Below, one piece after another: positions 29,301-36,569 of a DNA stretch of 64,000 nt. This DNA comes from a virus. The DNA is taken from positions 1 to 64,000 of the IMG/VR virus record IMGVR_UViG_3300044701_002512. The stretch is one strand, 5' to 3'. The stretch's first letter is position 1. Every line of letters begins with the position of its first letter. The notes beneath the pieces are model-generated. The model searched no databases, was not told the origin of the DNA, and saw only the letters and a program-made list of their open reading frames with translations. A program made the position numbers and the translations under genes.

Positions 29301-32300
29301 ATGCATTTATTGTTGGTGGTAATAGTGAAACACCTGGCATTTCTTCTGCACTTAGAGTTGCTACTACATCTTTAACAATTCAATCATATAATAATACTTC
29401 TACTACATCATGCACTATCACTACTGTAGAATCACATGGATTATCTTCTGTAGACACTACATGGTTTGCTAACGTAGAATTTAAAGATGGTCCTAACTCT
29501 ACTAAGAGTGGTGTTTATAGAGTTACCGCAGTTTCAGGAACCAATACTATCACCATTACTAACCAAACTGGTTATGAATTGAGTGGGTTGACTGTAGGTA
29601 ACACTGCATATGCTACTGGAAATATTACTCTCACTAGAGGTAATCAAACTAATTCTTATACAGTAAATGAAAGTGTAACGGGTTCTCTCTATGGAAGACT
29701 AGGTGTAAATACTACACTTCCTGTATTACTAGAGCAACTAACTAAGACTGGATCTACAGTTACTGTTCTGACAAGAGTTCCCCATGGTTTCTTTGATGGA
29801 GAAAATGTAAAGATCAGTGTATCTACATCTGGTTATACTCAATTCTCTTCAAACTCAGTTACAATTACAAATTGCACTGAAGATACATTTGACTTTACGA
29901 CAACTGATACTACATCTAATTTCAATGCTACTACTGTAACTGGTTATGTATCTAATGAAGCTCTATTAGATAGAGAGTTTGTTGTTCGTGGAGATGGTAG
30001 ACTTACTGGCAACTTAGAAGTTAAGGGCAATACTACTATTTCTGGAACTAATCTAGATACCACTAACACTACTTTAAATCTTTATAATACGACTGCTACT
30101 ACAGTTAATGCTTTTGGCGATGTATTAAGTCTAGATATTGGTAACAATAGTGCTACAACAGGCACACAAACAATTGATATTGGTAACTATGCAGCAACGC
30201 AAACTTTAACAGTTGGCGATGCTGCTACTACATCAAATCTTTATATTCATAGAAATTCCAAGACTTCTGTTATTGATATCGGCACTGTATCTCAAGGAAC
30301 ACTATCTGGTGGAGTATTACACAATTCGCAAGTTACTATTGGTGGTGCTTGGAATAACACTACTGGATTCTTTAGAGTAGGAAATAGAAACTCTATTTTT
30401 GATAGCGATAGTATTGAAATTGGTGCTGGTCCTTCCATAACAAGTTCTCAGTTTGTAAGAATCTTTACTCAAGCAAATGAGTTGAGATTATTCGATACTG
30501 GTGGTGCTTCTATTGTTCAACTCTGCCGTAATGCTGGTGAACTAAGTATTGCTTCTGATGGTGGAACAACTACTATTAATAACTCGTTGCTTGTAAAAGC
30601 AAGTCAACAAGTTGATGGCAATATCATTTTAAATGGTGGTTTAAATTCTGGCACTGTTGAAGTTGTTCGTGGTGCTTGGGGAACTACTGCTGTTTCTCAT
30701 TCTGAAGGTTCTATTCAGAATAGAAATATTGACTTCTATAAATATACTATTATCAACAAAAATATTGACGCGGGAAGTTCAACATACTGGGGTGGAACTC
30801 AGTTTCAAGTTTCTGGATCTACTACAAGTGAATATTTCCTTGGATTAGATCAGATTGCTACTGCAAATGATTTCTCGGTAGGTGATTACATTTTAGTTGA
30901 TAGAGCAAGACATACTGCTCAGATTGCTTTTGTTGCTAGAAATTCTAACGTTACTACGATTACTACAACTAAAGCACATGGTTTTACTACTGGATTAAAA
31001 GTAGAAATTGATTGCTCTGATAACAACTTTGATATTGCTTTAAGTTCTAACGTAACAATTACTGTTACGGGCGACAATACATTTACTTTCTCGCAAACAG
31101 GAACAAATGTATCTCAAGCAGCAGCAACAGGAACTGTAAAACAACCAGACAATCAAGCTAAGAGTGAACTTCTCAAAGTAACTGAAATTACTAATATTTC
31201 AAACACTGCAGATCCTAATGGTTTAAGAATTAAAGTTCTTCGTGCTCAAGATGGAACTGTTTTGAGAACAGATCACCCAGATGGTGTTCTATTGAGTAAG
31301 TTTGTTAAGTTTGATAATGCTTCTTGGATTATTAATGATGGTGGTATTAATACAACTGAAGATGAAGTTACTACTGCAGAATTTGGTGGTGCTATTACAA
31401 CTAATGATTACTTGAGACTATCTGATTTAGAAATCGTCAAGGTTGCTGCACTACTTGATAATAATATTCAAGTCTTGAGACTTACTGATGGTGGCGATCC
31501 TGCAGTTACTAAGTTTGAAGTTGAGTCAACAACTGGCAGTCTCACTGCAGTTGGATCTATTGCATTTGGTTTGGGGGCAGATGCCTCGTTTGGAAATACG
31601 CTGGCAGGCAAGTTTACAGTTGCTGCTTCTAGCGGTAACACTAATATTGCAGGAACATTAACAGTAGAAAATACTTTAACATTAAATGGTAGCACTACAG
31701 TTAATACTCAATTCTTCAAGATTACTAATGGTGCGGCATCTCCTGCTATCAAGTTCCAAGTTGACACTGCAAACGGTAATACCATTATTAATGGCGGAAA
31801 CTTCAACATCTTTGCTGAAGATGGAACGACATCTAAACTATCTCTAAATAATTCATCGGGTGATATTGTAGTTGCTGGAACACTATCTGCTAATGGTAGT
31901 GGAACTAATACTTATGCTGGCAATCTATTGGTAAATGGTAGTGGAACTCAAGGAGGTAATCTAACAGTTCAACAAGACAGTGTTACTAGATTTAAAGTCA
32001 ATAATACTGGAACTATTGATCTTGGTGGAATTACCTCTTACTATGGAACCACGGGTGCTAGAAGGTGGGTATATGTTAATGCAACCGTCACAACTGCTGT
32101 TGCGAATGTCAACTACTTTGTTGCTCCTTCTGCAATCACCCTTATTAAATTGCCGACAAACCCTGTTACTGGAGATATGATAAGATTTGTTGATATTGGC
32201 GGAAATCTAACCTATAATGTATCATTGGTAATGAGAGCACCCACTGGAATAGCAGTTCAGGGAGATGTATCCAACACTGGTTCTACTATTCTTGGTGGAA

Positions 32301-32458
32301 CATTCACTTCATCTTTAAGTGGATACGATGGTGGTGAATTAGTTATTCAAACACCTAATGCTGGGTTTGGATTAATTTATGCAGGCAGCACTCTAAATGA
32401 TGGCAGTTCGTCAAGTATTCCTAATTCCGCTCAAGGTTGGTGGTTAGTGGAGATCTAA
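20387..32458 (+). CDS. Giant virion fibre/structural protein (4023 aa)
   Basis: The N-terminus (MPLTRLDNLISSKSGKYLY, then LRPFKSIQRAFLEAARFSYL) is a signature I recognise from very large structural proteins of T4-like cyanophages. Residues ~785-1605 hold at least five copies of a module beginning KCKRDIGY plus helices, and four RYKDAxxLI units. Residues ~2500-2590 contain a Gly/aromatic-rich conserved block (HTFEYLGFGPGNYSTGFPAR). The C-terminal part is strand-rich, with Thr/Asn/Ser repeats, and ends GWWLVEI. It is probably a long tail fibre or similar adsorption protein; no T4 gp34/gp37 similarity is obvious. It is read from one intact frame of 12 kb. Confidence 0.75.
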   Translation: MPLTRLDNLISSKSGKYLYVSPDDFNASDSLDNRGNSLLRPFKSIQRAFLEAARFSYLPDVDNDRFDQFSIMLAPGEHYIDNRPGIENVADLPIFQYNQSTGEWEANENVSFDLSDPDNILYKFNGREGGATIPRGTSLVGSDLRRTHVRPLYVPDPADKDIPRTALFNVTGGCYFWQFTIFDGDLENTSPLFDVGSPLGIGKVYTQPNDNTNLAIPEFSHHKITNFVFADKEDLGLLYRKIARVFSDYQPAIDDVYVEGSNVPVSESWDSTTAYSVGDRVLYNGKAYVASQISTNVIPSSDENKWNLLVIRSREFDFRVQENRIVGPLQDAIRLDEIKVVDSTPPGIVEVSVRTKINHGFFPGQYVAIANNGLNVSLNGVFKVYSINPIDPKEFTYRIQTTATGLGLVSGTTYTASSAIALDPNATVQAEVDSVESASPYVFNVSIRSTWGICGIWADGRKATGFKSMVIAQYTGVSLQRDDRAFIRYDEFSNTWNQAPLTDAFATTPYHIKGDAYWKDDWRNFHVRASDDSFIQNVSIFAVGFADHFLLESGGDMSITNSNSNFGNTSMHSVGYKGFAFNQDKGGYITDIVPPKALSTLKTIKNQYYVFDVQKSKVSENLTKLYLGSDDAIFPDDRPAATISGYRLGAKRDEKIYVKLDSTGAKEAKLKYSGFKKWVSSLTSLKPTGDDFTVDYNLKQDAANLIESNKEFIQAEAFGYILEKFPDLQNISYVNPNITSETGRYRDASNLIRSNRDEIIQYAYSMMIEAYPNWNANLTGTAADGEKCKRDLGYFVDGLADDLYNGGNAAIVEVTRAYFDGVGDLIDDGLVGEIPQSVYAFRRAKDWAKKAISNLLGSTSILNTQNDAITSSGLVATVTTVDPHNLVAGDIISISGATQSAYNGDFTVLATGLTANSFTVNLPDNPGVTQATGEFYVSTIQIDPNNNDNPAGRYKDASGLITANRQEIIDRAEAAIALSHPDFYYPGDAQTNAFSRYKDSYRLIQLNKQEIIDRAAAEIAIQHPDFYYPGDAQTLSSSRYKDAYRLIQLNRQEIINGAYAQIAISHPGFVNPDPAKCQRDIGYFIDAISLDISLENSNQYSRKFIQQYFNQAGNAWITNGLQGEETQSNTAFNKARDLMKLAVANQLTVKDLTVTADPLTGSNTDPASCANVQLAITTLTTIVTSSVSAGNLSSLPAENTGTVPEGEVKCKRDIGFFIDAVSLDLSILGNVYSRKFALQYFDENLDPLSNGLVGEEAESIVAFNKARDMMKLAVANQLYSKDLTLTADPLTGSNTDPASCDDVQASITTLTNIVTTAVSSGDSTDVTDITETRGTPLDGEAKCRRDIGFIVDSIAQDLFWGGNEFTVDATREYYANATTLLTNGLVDEVTESVTAFNAARDAAKKAVTNQLYSKNFNLSFGPPSYSVGGSDVTYNESGNASTCIDVQDSITNLFGIVTTTLVAGNLNNLPVVTNGSYDCANVRYTIDTLSHILITALSNGNLSDLPVVNPGQWSQVSEASKCKRDIGYIVEAVVSDLRLGGNENVINAAEAYYTAIPLANDTTDGNQDGFTLDYIENEKTETLEAWKYVRNLAISAMRNHDTYITGASTVSGSSIVTVPSTIGLAIGMKVESVNTIPADQNTVVSQTSTIPDNAYIKKIGDGQNGLAANQIQLGVYGSRFDLGTTVNATSTLPSVNLYVKLETGVWSTDLEPTTDEAVIQDYNYTALGDGSISSPGGECASVVDGIIIYFNIIDTILNSGIGTVPRVPSVLSTASLAQRATLFNLVEKDSQGNNTTNPHDMETGTPVRLVPRAKKGTNPDKRLIRLPKGFDTNTTYYVIAPGRKTDPFDYSNSIGFNGDNQQTLLLATSEENSCAGIYIYSPETDSIDKDVEIDVYQYLLDTNYDLHRYQTNLLSGSSTILETDRPHVFDVPSDNITPQRVFFRTGADITGSSLPTLASNFGGTVVDPQTYYYARYSGTKTFTIHLTFTDAIDNINPVTFAPGSTAQFYTYADKRRSPLKYDAAVGDEGLWYIETLESGNQILPRIKQSDYETRLRTTDSWYERIEDNRTPEDRIYRFRYVIPKNLKTVRDPLNGFVFKIRTDEKRRLLPQKIVLKPTAAGNTVATFNAPTSGERLGLTKTELVTLDPNFVSTYDPYNSTYAKRIETTSKVAFTIQSAKKKEIQGKEYLELTVFDIGVDNNDYKTKLFTTVKIDAPEGGDGIFVNSIANSNNTNKVTWDGNSKGTAYVHSYFAYENNYYMILKDFSGNSEINYSPFTETVFTQGDVTATLLENPNGGRNDIKNNLYVIEGANTYTVTPGDTVNDDNGVSYTVASVEDVSDMESTFYIFDIDEIRRRIPGQQDGVYYLTCVRGDISPYPTGSGVGTNFKNFKFSQPISKIYPEFYKNDPEWYKGIDPESETLLDPPATISAADNYVHGLVTVNDAKGSLTKETILDFIADPGTGSYTYSGENAVQAQNGSASAGSESRKIPIGGDSDYPLEQKVYLELRRPSIARSGNHTFEYLGFGPGNYSTGFPARQEVVLTDTQDFYAQAKRENAGIVFYTGLNSNGDLYIGNRKINAITGEETFLESAQLVESADDADNIGTLVTTFDSPVTFNDIITVNGVDGSGESTFNSPLIINNATAFGTTENYPSLKVVTGSGTAVGYDAYLEFNISGQKTGDILIHQNTVTSAIFDFNTRGSQDYTMRVALSNRAPDFANTFGTTTNGPTQTQNTNFGSKSPLKSGDMQFKGLQTLFTGSLGWIFANDYVSITTNSTSENPDPQLLGIQGSETGTKIRLNYNTGVSNNSLGITASSQIRIQGATGSLVNLNGVWSVVSDEVDPFDGAADSVVVRINTNLPVFDINQNNANGYPVNSVAQPSIEVASSRTAFKEFGVIGAEVIRTETSTYGDFKLGINTVARAAHSAYQTAWVSEETEPRANLDVVGNTYISGRSVPKFLTETTNAKTELAVRDAFIVGGNSETPGISSALRVATTSLTIQSYNNTSTTSCTITTVESHGLSSVDTTWFANVEFKDGPNSTKSGVYRVTAVSGTNTITITNQTGYELSGLTVGNTAYATGNITLTRGNQTNSYTVNESVTGSLYGRLGVNTTLPVLLEQLTKTGSTVTVLTRVPHGFFDGENVKISVSTSGYTQFSSNSVTITNCTEDTFDFTTTDTTSNFNATTVTGYVSNEALLDREFVVRGDGRLTGNLEVKGNTTISGTNLDTTNTTLNLYNTTATTVNAFGDVLSLDIGNNSATTGTQTIDIGNYAATQTLTVGDAATTSNLYIHRNSKTSVIDIGTVSQGTLSGGVLHNSQVTIGGAWNNTTGFFRVGNRNSIFDSDSIEIGAGPSITSSQFVRIFTQANELRLFDTGGASIVQLCRNAGELSIASDGGTTTINNSLLVKASQQVDGNIILNGGLNSGTVEVVRGAWGTTAVSHSEGSIQNRNIDFYKYTIINKNIDAGSSTYWGGTQFQVSGSTTSEYFLGLDQIATANDFSVGDYILVDRARHTAQIAFVARNSNVTTITTTKAHGFTTGLKVEIDCSDNNFDIALSSNVTITVTGDNTFTFSQTGTNVSQAAATGTVKQPDNQAKSELLKVTEITNISNTADPNGLRIKVLRAQDGTVLRTDHPDGVLLSKFVKFDNASWIINDGGINTTEDEVTTAEFGGAITTNDYLRLSDLEIVKVAALLDNNIQVLRLTDGGDPAVTKFEVESTTGSLTAVGSIAFGLGADASFGNTLAGKFTVAASSGNTNIAGTLTVENTLTLNGSTTVNTQFFKITNGAASPAIKFQVDTANGNTIINGGNFNIFAEDGTTSKLSLNNSSGDIVVAGTLSANGSGTNTYAGNLLVNGSGTQGGNLTVQQDSVTRFKVNNTGTIDLGGITSYYGTTGARRWVYVNATVTTAVANVNYFVAPSAITLIKLPTNPVTGDMIRFVDIGGNLTYNVSLVMRAPTGIAVQGDVSNTGSTILGGTFTSSLSGYDGGELVIQTPNAGFGLIYAGSTLNDGSSSSIPNSAQGWWLVEI
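23240..23610 (+). repeat. Tandem RYKDA repeats within giant gene
   Basis: Three adjacent units of about 43 codons begin near 23243, 23372 and 23501, with RYKD, QEIIDRA and HPDFYYPGDAQ motifs. The second and third share nearly identical DNA over the HPDFYYPGDAQ part. A fourth, diverged unit begins near 22614. Confidence 0.75.
23852..24287 (+). repeat. 43-bp exact direct repeat
   Basis: Bases 23852-23894 are identical to 24245-24287. They encode ADPLTGSNTDPASC in both copies. Exact identity at synonymous sites points to recent duplication or gene conversion within the giant gene. Confidence 0.8.
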
Positions 32459-32459
32459 T

Positions 32460-33719
32460 ATGGCATTTTATCAAGCAGAACGCACAATGAAATCTGCTGC
32501 CATTGGCACAATCATGCCGTGGACAGGAGATTTCGGTGCTATTCCTAGAGGTTGGTTGGTTTGTTCTGGGCAAACTATAGTTGCTAAAGAATATCCTTTG
32601 CTTGCTCAAGTTATTGGAACTCAATATGGAATATCAAGTGGATTTGGGGGAACTTTTCCTGATTATACAGGAACAATATTTTTGCCAAATTTAAATGATA
32701 AACATTTAGCAAATATTGATACAGATTATTTTGTTGCTGGTCAAACAGTAGATAATACATCTACAGATAATGCAGAAGCTTTAAACGTGGTTACTAATTA
32801 TATTGGGGAAAACGAAAATACTGGTTCTCTACCTCCTATTGTTAGTGATGCTTATACCGATATTGTATTAAATTACACAGCAGAAAATGATTTCTCAGGT
32901 CAATTTACTGGATATAGTATTATCGCTGGCGAATCGGAAAGATTGATTCACATTTCTCCCAGAAAATTAGGTAGACGCCATATCCTAGGGCATAATCATT
33001 CTGGGAAAATTGAAACTATTTCTGGAGTTTCTAATGAAAGACCAGGAAAAGGAGTTATTCCTTGGTCAAATATTACTTTTGAAGTACGAGATTATTTTTA
33101 TGCTTTTGGTCCAGAATATAATTTTACTGCAAATCCTGGTCCTAATGGATTTAGTAATGGTTTTGGAGGAACATCATTCGGTAAAATTTTAGCAAACGTC
33201 GAAAGTTCCGATAACAATAGTAATGTTGTTGCCAACAACGTTGCTAGTGCCAGCGCCCACCCAATTGCAAACTGGTTGGGGAATAGTTCAGGAAAAACTT
33301 TTTCTAATACAGTTAATTATGATGGAGTATTGAATAGATCGGAATCAATTCCTTATGGTTTTGGTGGGTCTAATGTAACAATTCCACAAAGAAATTATGA
33401 TCCAGGTGGAACAAATAGTGGAGTATCTGATTCTAATACTTCAGGTAATAAAGTTCTATATAATAAAAGTTCTATAGATTTTAATTTTAATGATACAAAT
33501 GCTACGGGTGGAGCAGATCAATATATAACACCACACACTCATGATTCTTTTGATTGTGTTTACGATCCAGCAAATTTAAAATTGCCAAATAAAACTTTAG
33601 CAAATTCAGTTACATCAAATATAACTCCTGATAATGCTGCTGGTATAGCTGCTTTGAATTTGACAGCAGTTCTGGCACAACCTAATGTAATTTGTTTGTA
33701 TTTAATCAGGGCATTCTAA
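32460..33719 (+). CDS. Tail-collar fibre protein A with two HxH motifs
   Basis: This 419-residue protein opens with a phage tail-collar domain: AIGTIMPWTGDFGAIPRGWL, then CSGQTIVAKEYPLL and FLPNLND. This domain occurs in short tail fibres and phage tail tips. Two His-x-His motifs are present, HNH at residues 178-180 and HTH at 359-361. In T4 gp12 and gp37, motifs of this kind coordinate a metal along the trimer axis. The C-terminus ends VICLYLIRAF. It starts two bases after the giant gene's stop, so it belongs to the same late operon. A role in adsorption is inferred. Confidence 0.72.
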   Translation: MAFYQAERTMKSAAIGTIMPWTGDFGAIPRGWLVCSGQTIVAKEYPLLAQVIGTQYGISSGFGGTFPDYTGTIFLPNLNDKHLANIDTDYFVAGQTVDNTSTDNAEALNVVTNYIGENENTGSLPPIVSDAYTDIVLNYTAENDFSGQFTGYSIIAGESERLIHISPRKLGRRHILGHNHSGKIETISGVSNERPGKGVIPWSNITFEVRDYFYAFGPEYNFTANPGPNGFSNGFGGTSFGKILANVESSDNNSNVVANNVASASAHPIANWLGNSSGKTFSNTVNYDGVLNRSESIPYGFGGSNVTIPQRNYDPGGTNSGVSDSNTSGNKVLYNKSSIDFNFNDTNATGGADQYITPHTHDSFDCVYDPANLKLPNKTLANSVTSNITPDNAAGIAALNLTAVLAQPNVICLYLIRAF

Positions 33720-33720
33720 G

Positions 33721-34611
33721 ATGGCAAATTATACCAGAGAAAAAGCAAAACATGGTGGTATGGTAGGAACCATACAAATGTTAACTACTTCGTTGTATGG
33801 ATACAATAGTCCTTTGGATTCTAAATTTAAAACAGTTATACCTGCTGGATATTTAAAATGCAATGGAGCAATTTTAAAAGCATCTGATTATCCTGCTTTA
33901 GCAGCAGTTTTGGGAACTGGTGCAGATTGTAAATTTTTGAAAGAATCTAAGAGAGATCAAGTAGATTCTACAAGATTTATGTTGCCAGATTTGGGATCTA
34001 AAGTGATAGTTGGTGGGAGTGGAACAGGAACTTATCAATTTGATTTTACTGATGATGGTAAATATAAAGTTGGTATTGGCGTAGAAATAACATCTAACGT
34101 TGGTAATGAAATTTCTTTTAATTATAGTGGCAACTTTGCTGTTCCTGCTGTGGATGCTAATGGATCTTCTGGGTTAGCACTTTTGGGGAATAGTAAATAT
34201 ATTATTGCTAAAGCAACGGAAACATTTGAATTAAATGAGGAAAATTTTCAAGGTCATGGTCATGGAGGGAATCAAACGGTCTTAAATTATACTGGGCCTC
34301 ATACTTCTGCTCAATCTGGAAACACTAAGAATAGTGCTACGGATGAATCTGGTGGCGATGGCGCTAATTCATCTGGTCAAAATATTTTAGAGGAAGTTGC
34401 TGAAAATAATGCACCCGCAGCAGGCGCTGGTCATACTCATAGAATAACCAGACCTACAACATATTCTCAGAATTTTAAGTATGGTTATAGTGCTTTTAAT
34501 GTTAGTCCCGAAAATATTGTCACTAATGTTTCTGTAAAAACAAAGGGAGTGGATAAATTAGATGAAGCAGTTCAACCATTCATGTTAGTAGAATACATTA
34601 TTAAGTTCTAA
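33721..34611 (+). CDS. Tail-collar fibre protein B with two HxH motifs
   Basis: This 296-residue protein has a collar-like domain (FKTVIPAGYLKCNGAILKA, SDYPALAAVLG, RFMLPDLGSKVIVGG) and two metal-type motifs, HGH at residues 179-181 and HTH at 238-240. It ends PFMLVEYIIKF, similar in character to the ends of the other collar proteins (hydrophobic, with a final basic-Phe). It follows protein A after one base and probably forms a separate short fibre or tip. Confidence 0.7.
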   Translation: MANYTREKAKHGGMVGTIQMLTTSLYGYNSPLDSKFKTVIPAGYLKCNGAILKASDYPALAAVLGTGADCKFLKESKRDQVDSTRFMLPDLGSKVIVGGSGTGTYQFDFTDDGKYKVGIGVEITSNVGNEISFNYSGNFAVPAVDANGSSGLALLGNSKYIIAKATETFELNEENFQGHGHGGNQTVLNYTGPHTSAQSGNTKNSATDESGGDGANSSGQNILEEVAENNAPAAGAGHTHRITRPTTYSQNFKYGYSAFNVSPENIVTNVSVKTKGVDKLDEAVQPFMLVEYIIKF

Positions 34612-34613
34612 AA

Positions 34614-36560
34614 ATGCCAACATTCGATACTGGATCAAACGGAGCAACATTAGCTCTTCCAACTGGCACAAAGGGATTTTCCTATACAATTTTTGGTGGA
34701 GCAGGTGGATCGGGTGGTAATGATGCAGGCGGCCCTGGTGGCGCTTCTGGTGATGGAGCAAAATTATCAGGAACTGCTGTATTAACTTCTACGGGGCAAA
34801 CATTAACTTGTTATGTTGGTGGGGGCGGTCAGGGTGGTAATAATGGATCTACTGGAACTGGCGGTGGACCTGGCGGAACTGGATCTCTTCCTGGTGGAAC
34901 TGGAGGAAATGCAGGTGGTAGTGGATCTTCAGGAGCAGGAGGAGGAGGTGGCGGCGCGTCTGCTATTCTTTGGGGCAGCACTTATATTTGTATTGCTGGT
35001 GGTGGCGGCGGCGGAGGCGGCGGTAGCTTAAACTCTGGAACTGGTGGAACTGGCACGGATGGATCTAGTAAAACTTTAAGCACAACCATAAGTGCTAGTG
35101 GTGGTGGTAATGGCACCAACAAATCTGGCGATGGATCTGGTGGTGGCGCTGGCGGCGGTGGATCGCCAGGTGGTGCTGGCGGCGGCGCTGGGCAAGATAA
35201 TTCTTTTAGTGCAGCTGGCGGTCAGGCAGGAACTTCTGCTTACAATTCTACATATCACCCATCAGCACCTACTTTATCTGATACTGATAGCGAATCATAT
35301 GGTTATAGTATAGGTGGAAGTAATTCTGATGGAACTGGGGGTAGAGTAATTATTACTTATCCTGAAATTAATTTTTATGGTATTGCTGTTGGAACTGGAA
35401 CTTCTACACAAGGGAACGTTACAGGAACAGTTGGTGAAAGTGTGGAATTAACATGGGTTACTAATACAGCAGGTAATGTTTTAATCAACGGTGTTAATCA
35501 AGGAAACGGAACAGATGGTCAAGCATACACAGCAATTTATACAGGAGTTGGCGCTGGAACAACTACCTATACTATAGTTGCCCAATATAATGGTATTGAT
35601 GGTGCTACTCTTAGTAGATCAGTAACTTTATATCAACCACCTGTAATTGATACTTTTACAGCATCACCTTCATCATATGTAACTACAAATAATTCAATAT
35701 CATTATCGTGGACAACAACAAATGCTACAAGTATTTCTTTAACTGTTAATGGAAGTTCATTAATATCAAATTCCAGCAATGTTGATAGTTCAACAACATA
35801 TACTCCAACTACAGCTGGAACTTATAGTTTTGTTTTAACTGCTGTTAACCAAGCAGGAGGCACTGCAGGAACTATTACTTCTACAGTTAATGTTGAAGCG
35901 GTTCCTCCACCAACTATTGATTCTTTTTCTGCAGATCCAAACCCAGCAGATCAAGATACGCAATTTAAATTAATATGGACTACGAGTAATGCAAATACCA
36001 TCTCAATTAATCAAGGTGTTGGATCTAATTTACCTGCAGATGGAGAATCGCAATTAACTGCTACTGCTCCTACTTCTGGTGCTGGAGCATATCCTGGAGC
36101 ACCTACATACGGAGACGGATATAGAGATTATACTCTAACTGCTACAAATCTTGCAGGAACTAGTGTCACAGATACTGAAAGAGTATATGTAAATCCTCAA
36201 CCACCAATTCCAGATTTTTCTATAACTCCATCCACAATTGATTATGGGGAAACTGTAACTATAACGTGGAGCAATGATTATACAACATCAGCATCTATAG
36301 ATCAAGGTGTTGGAACGCTTTCTCCCGCTAGTTCTGGATCTGCTACGAAAACAATTACTGGAAATATTCAAGATTTTGTAGATAATTCTTCCGTTACATT
36401 TACCATGAGTGTCGCTGGATTTGGTGGAACAGATACAGCAACATATTCAATTACTGTTAATGTCGATACAACTCCTGATACGTGGACATTTAGCAATAAA
36501 ACAGGAGCAACCATAGATACTACTTACTACGCAAGTAGTCTCGGAACTTCGCCGTTATAA
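34614..36560 (+). CDS. Glycine-rich adhesin-like protein with Ig-like repeats (paralogue 1)
   Basis: The first ~230 of 648 residues are extremely Gly-rich, with several runs of 6-9 Gly, recalling the polyglycine sandwiches of T4-type gp38 adhesins. Residues ~260-640 are Ig-like repeats of about 85 residues (PTIDSFSADPNPADQD, then W-T-T-S-N and SINQGVGS). The C-terminus ends YYASSLGTSPL, a tail shared with the next two genes. The Gly-rich part is the likely receptor-binding tip and the Ig repeats a stalk. Attachment through the common C-terminus is inferred. Confidence 0.68.
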   Translation: MPTFDTGSNGATLALPTGTKGFSYTIFGGAGGSGGNDAGGPGGASGDGAKLSGTAVLTSTGQTLTCYVGGGGQGGNNGSTGTGGGPGGTGSLPGGTGGNAGGSGSSGAGGGGGGASAILWGSTYICIAGGGGGGGGGSLNSGTGGTGTDGSSKTLSTTISASGGGNGTNKSGDGSGGGAGGGGSPGGAGGGAGQDNSFSAAGGQAGTSAYNSTYHPSAPTLSDTDSESYGYSIGGSNSDGTGGRVIITYPEINFYGIAVGTGTSTQGNVTGTVGESVELTWVTNTAGNVLINGVNQGNGTDGQAYTAIYTGVGAGTTTYTIVAQYNGIDGATLSRSVTLYQPPVIDTFTASPSSYVTTNNSISLSWTTTNATSISLTVNGSSLISNSSNVDSSTTYTPTTAGTYSFVLTAVNQAGGTAGTITSTVNVEAVPPPTIDSFSADPNPADQDTQFKLIWTTSNANTISINQGVGSNLPADGESQLTATAPTSGAGAYPGAPTYGDGYRDYTLTATNLAGTSVTDTERVYVNPQPPIPDFSITPSTIDYGETVTITWSNDYTTSASIDQGVGTLSPASSGSATKTITGNIQDFVDNSSVTFTMSVAGFGGTDTATYSITVNVDTTPDTWTFSNKTGATIDTTYYASSLGTSPL

Positions 36561-36569
36561 ATTTGAGAT

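Noticed and set aside
34813-35313. Plus-strand alternative frames over the Gly-rich region
   Set aside because: Valine/alanine-rich frames produced by GGT/GGA/GGC repeats; no start context, and the main frame is intact.
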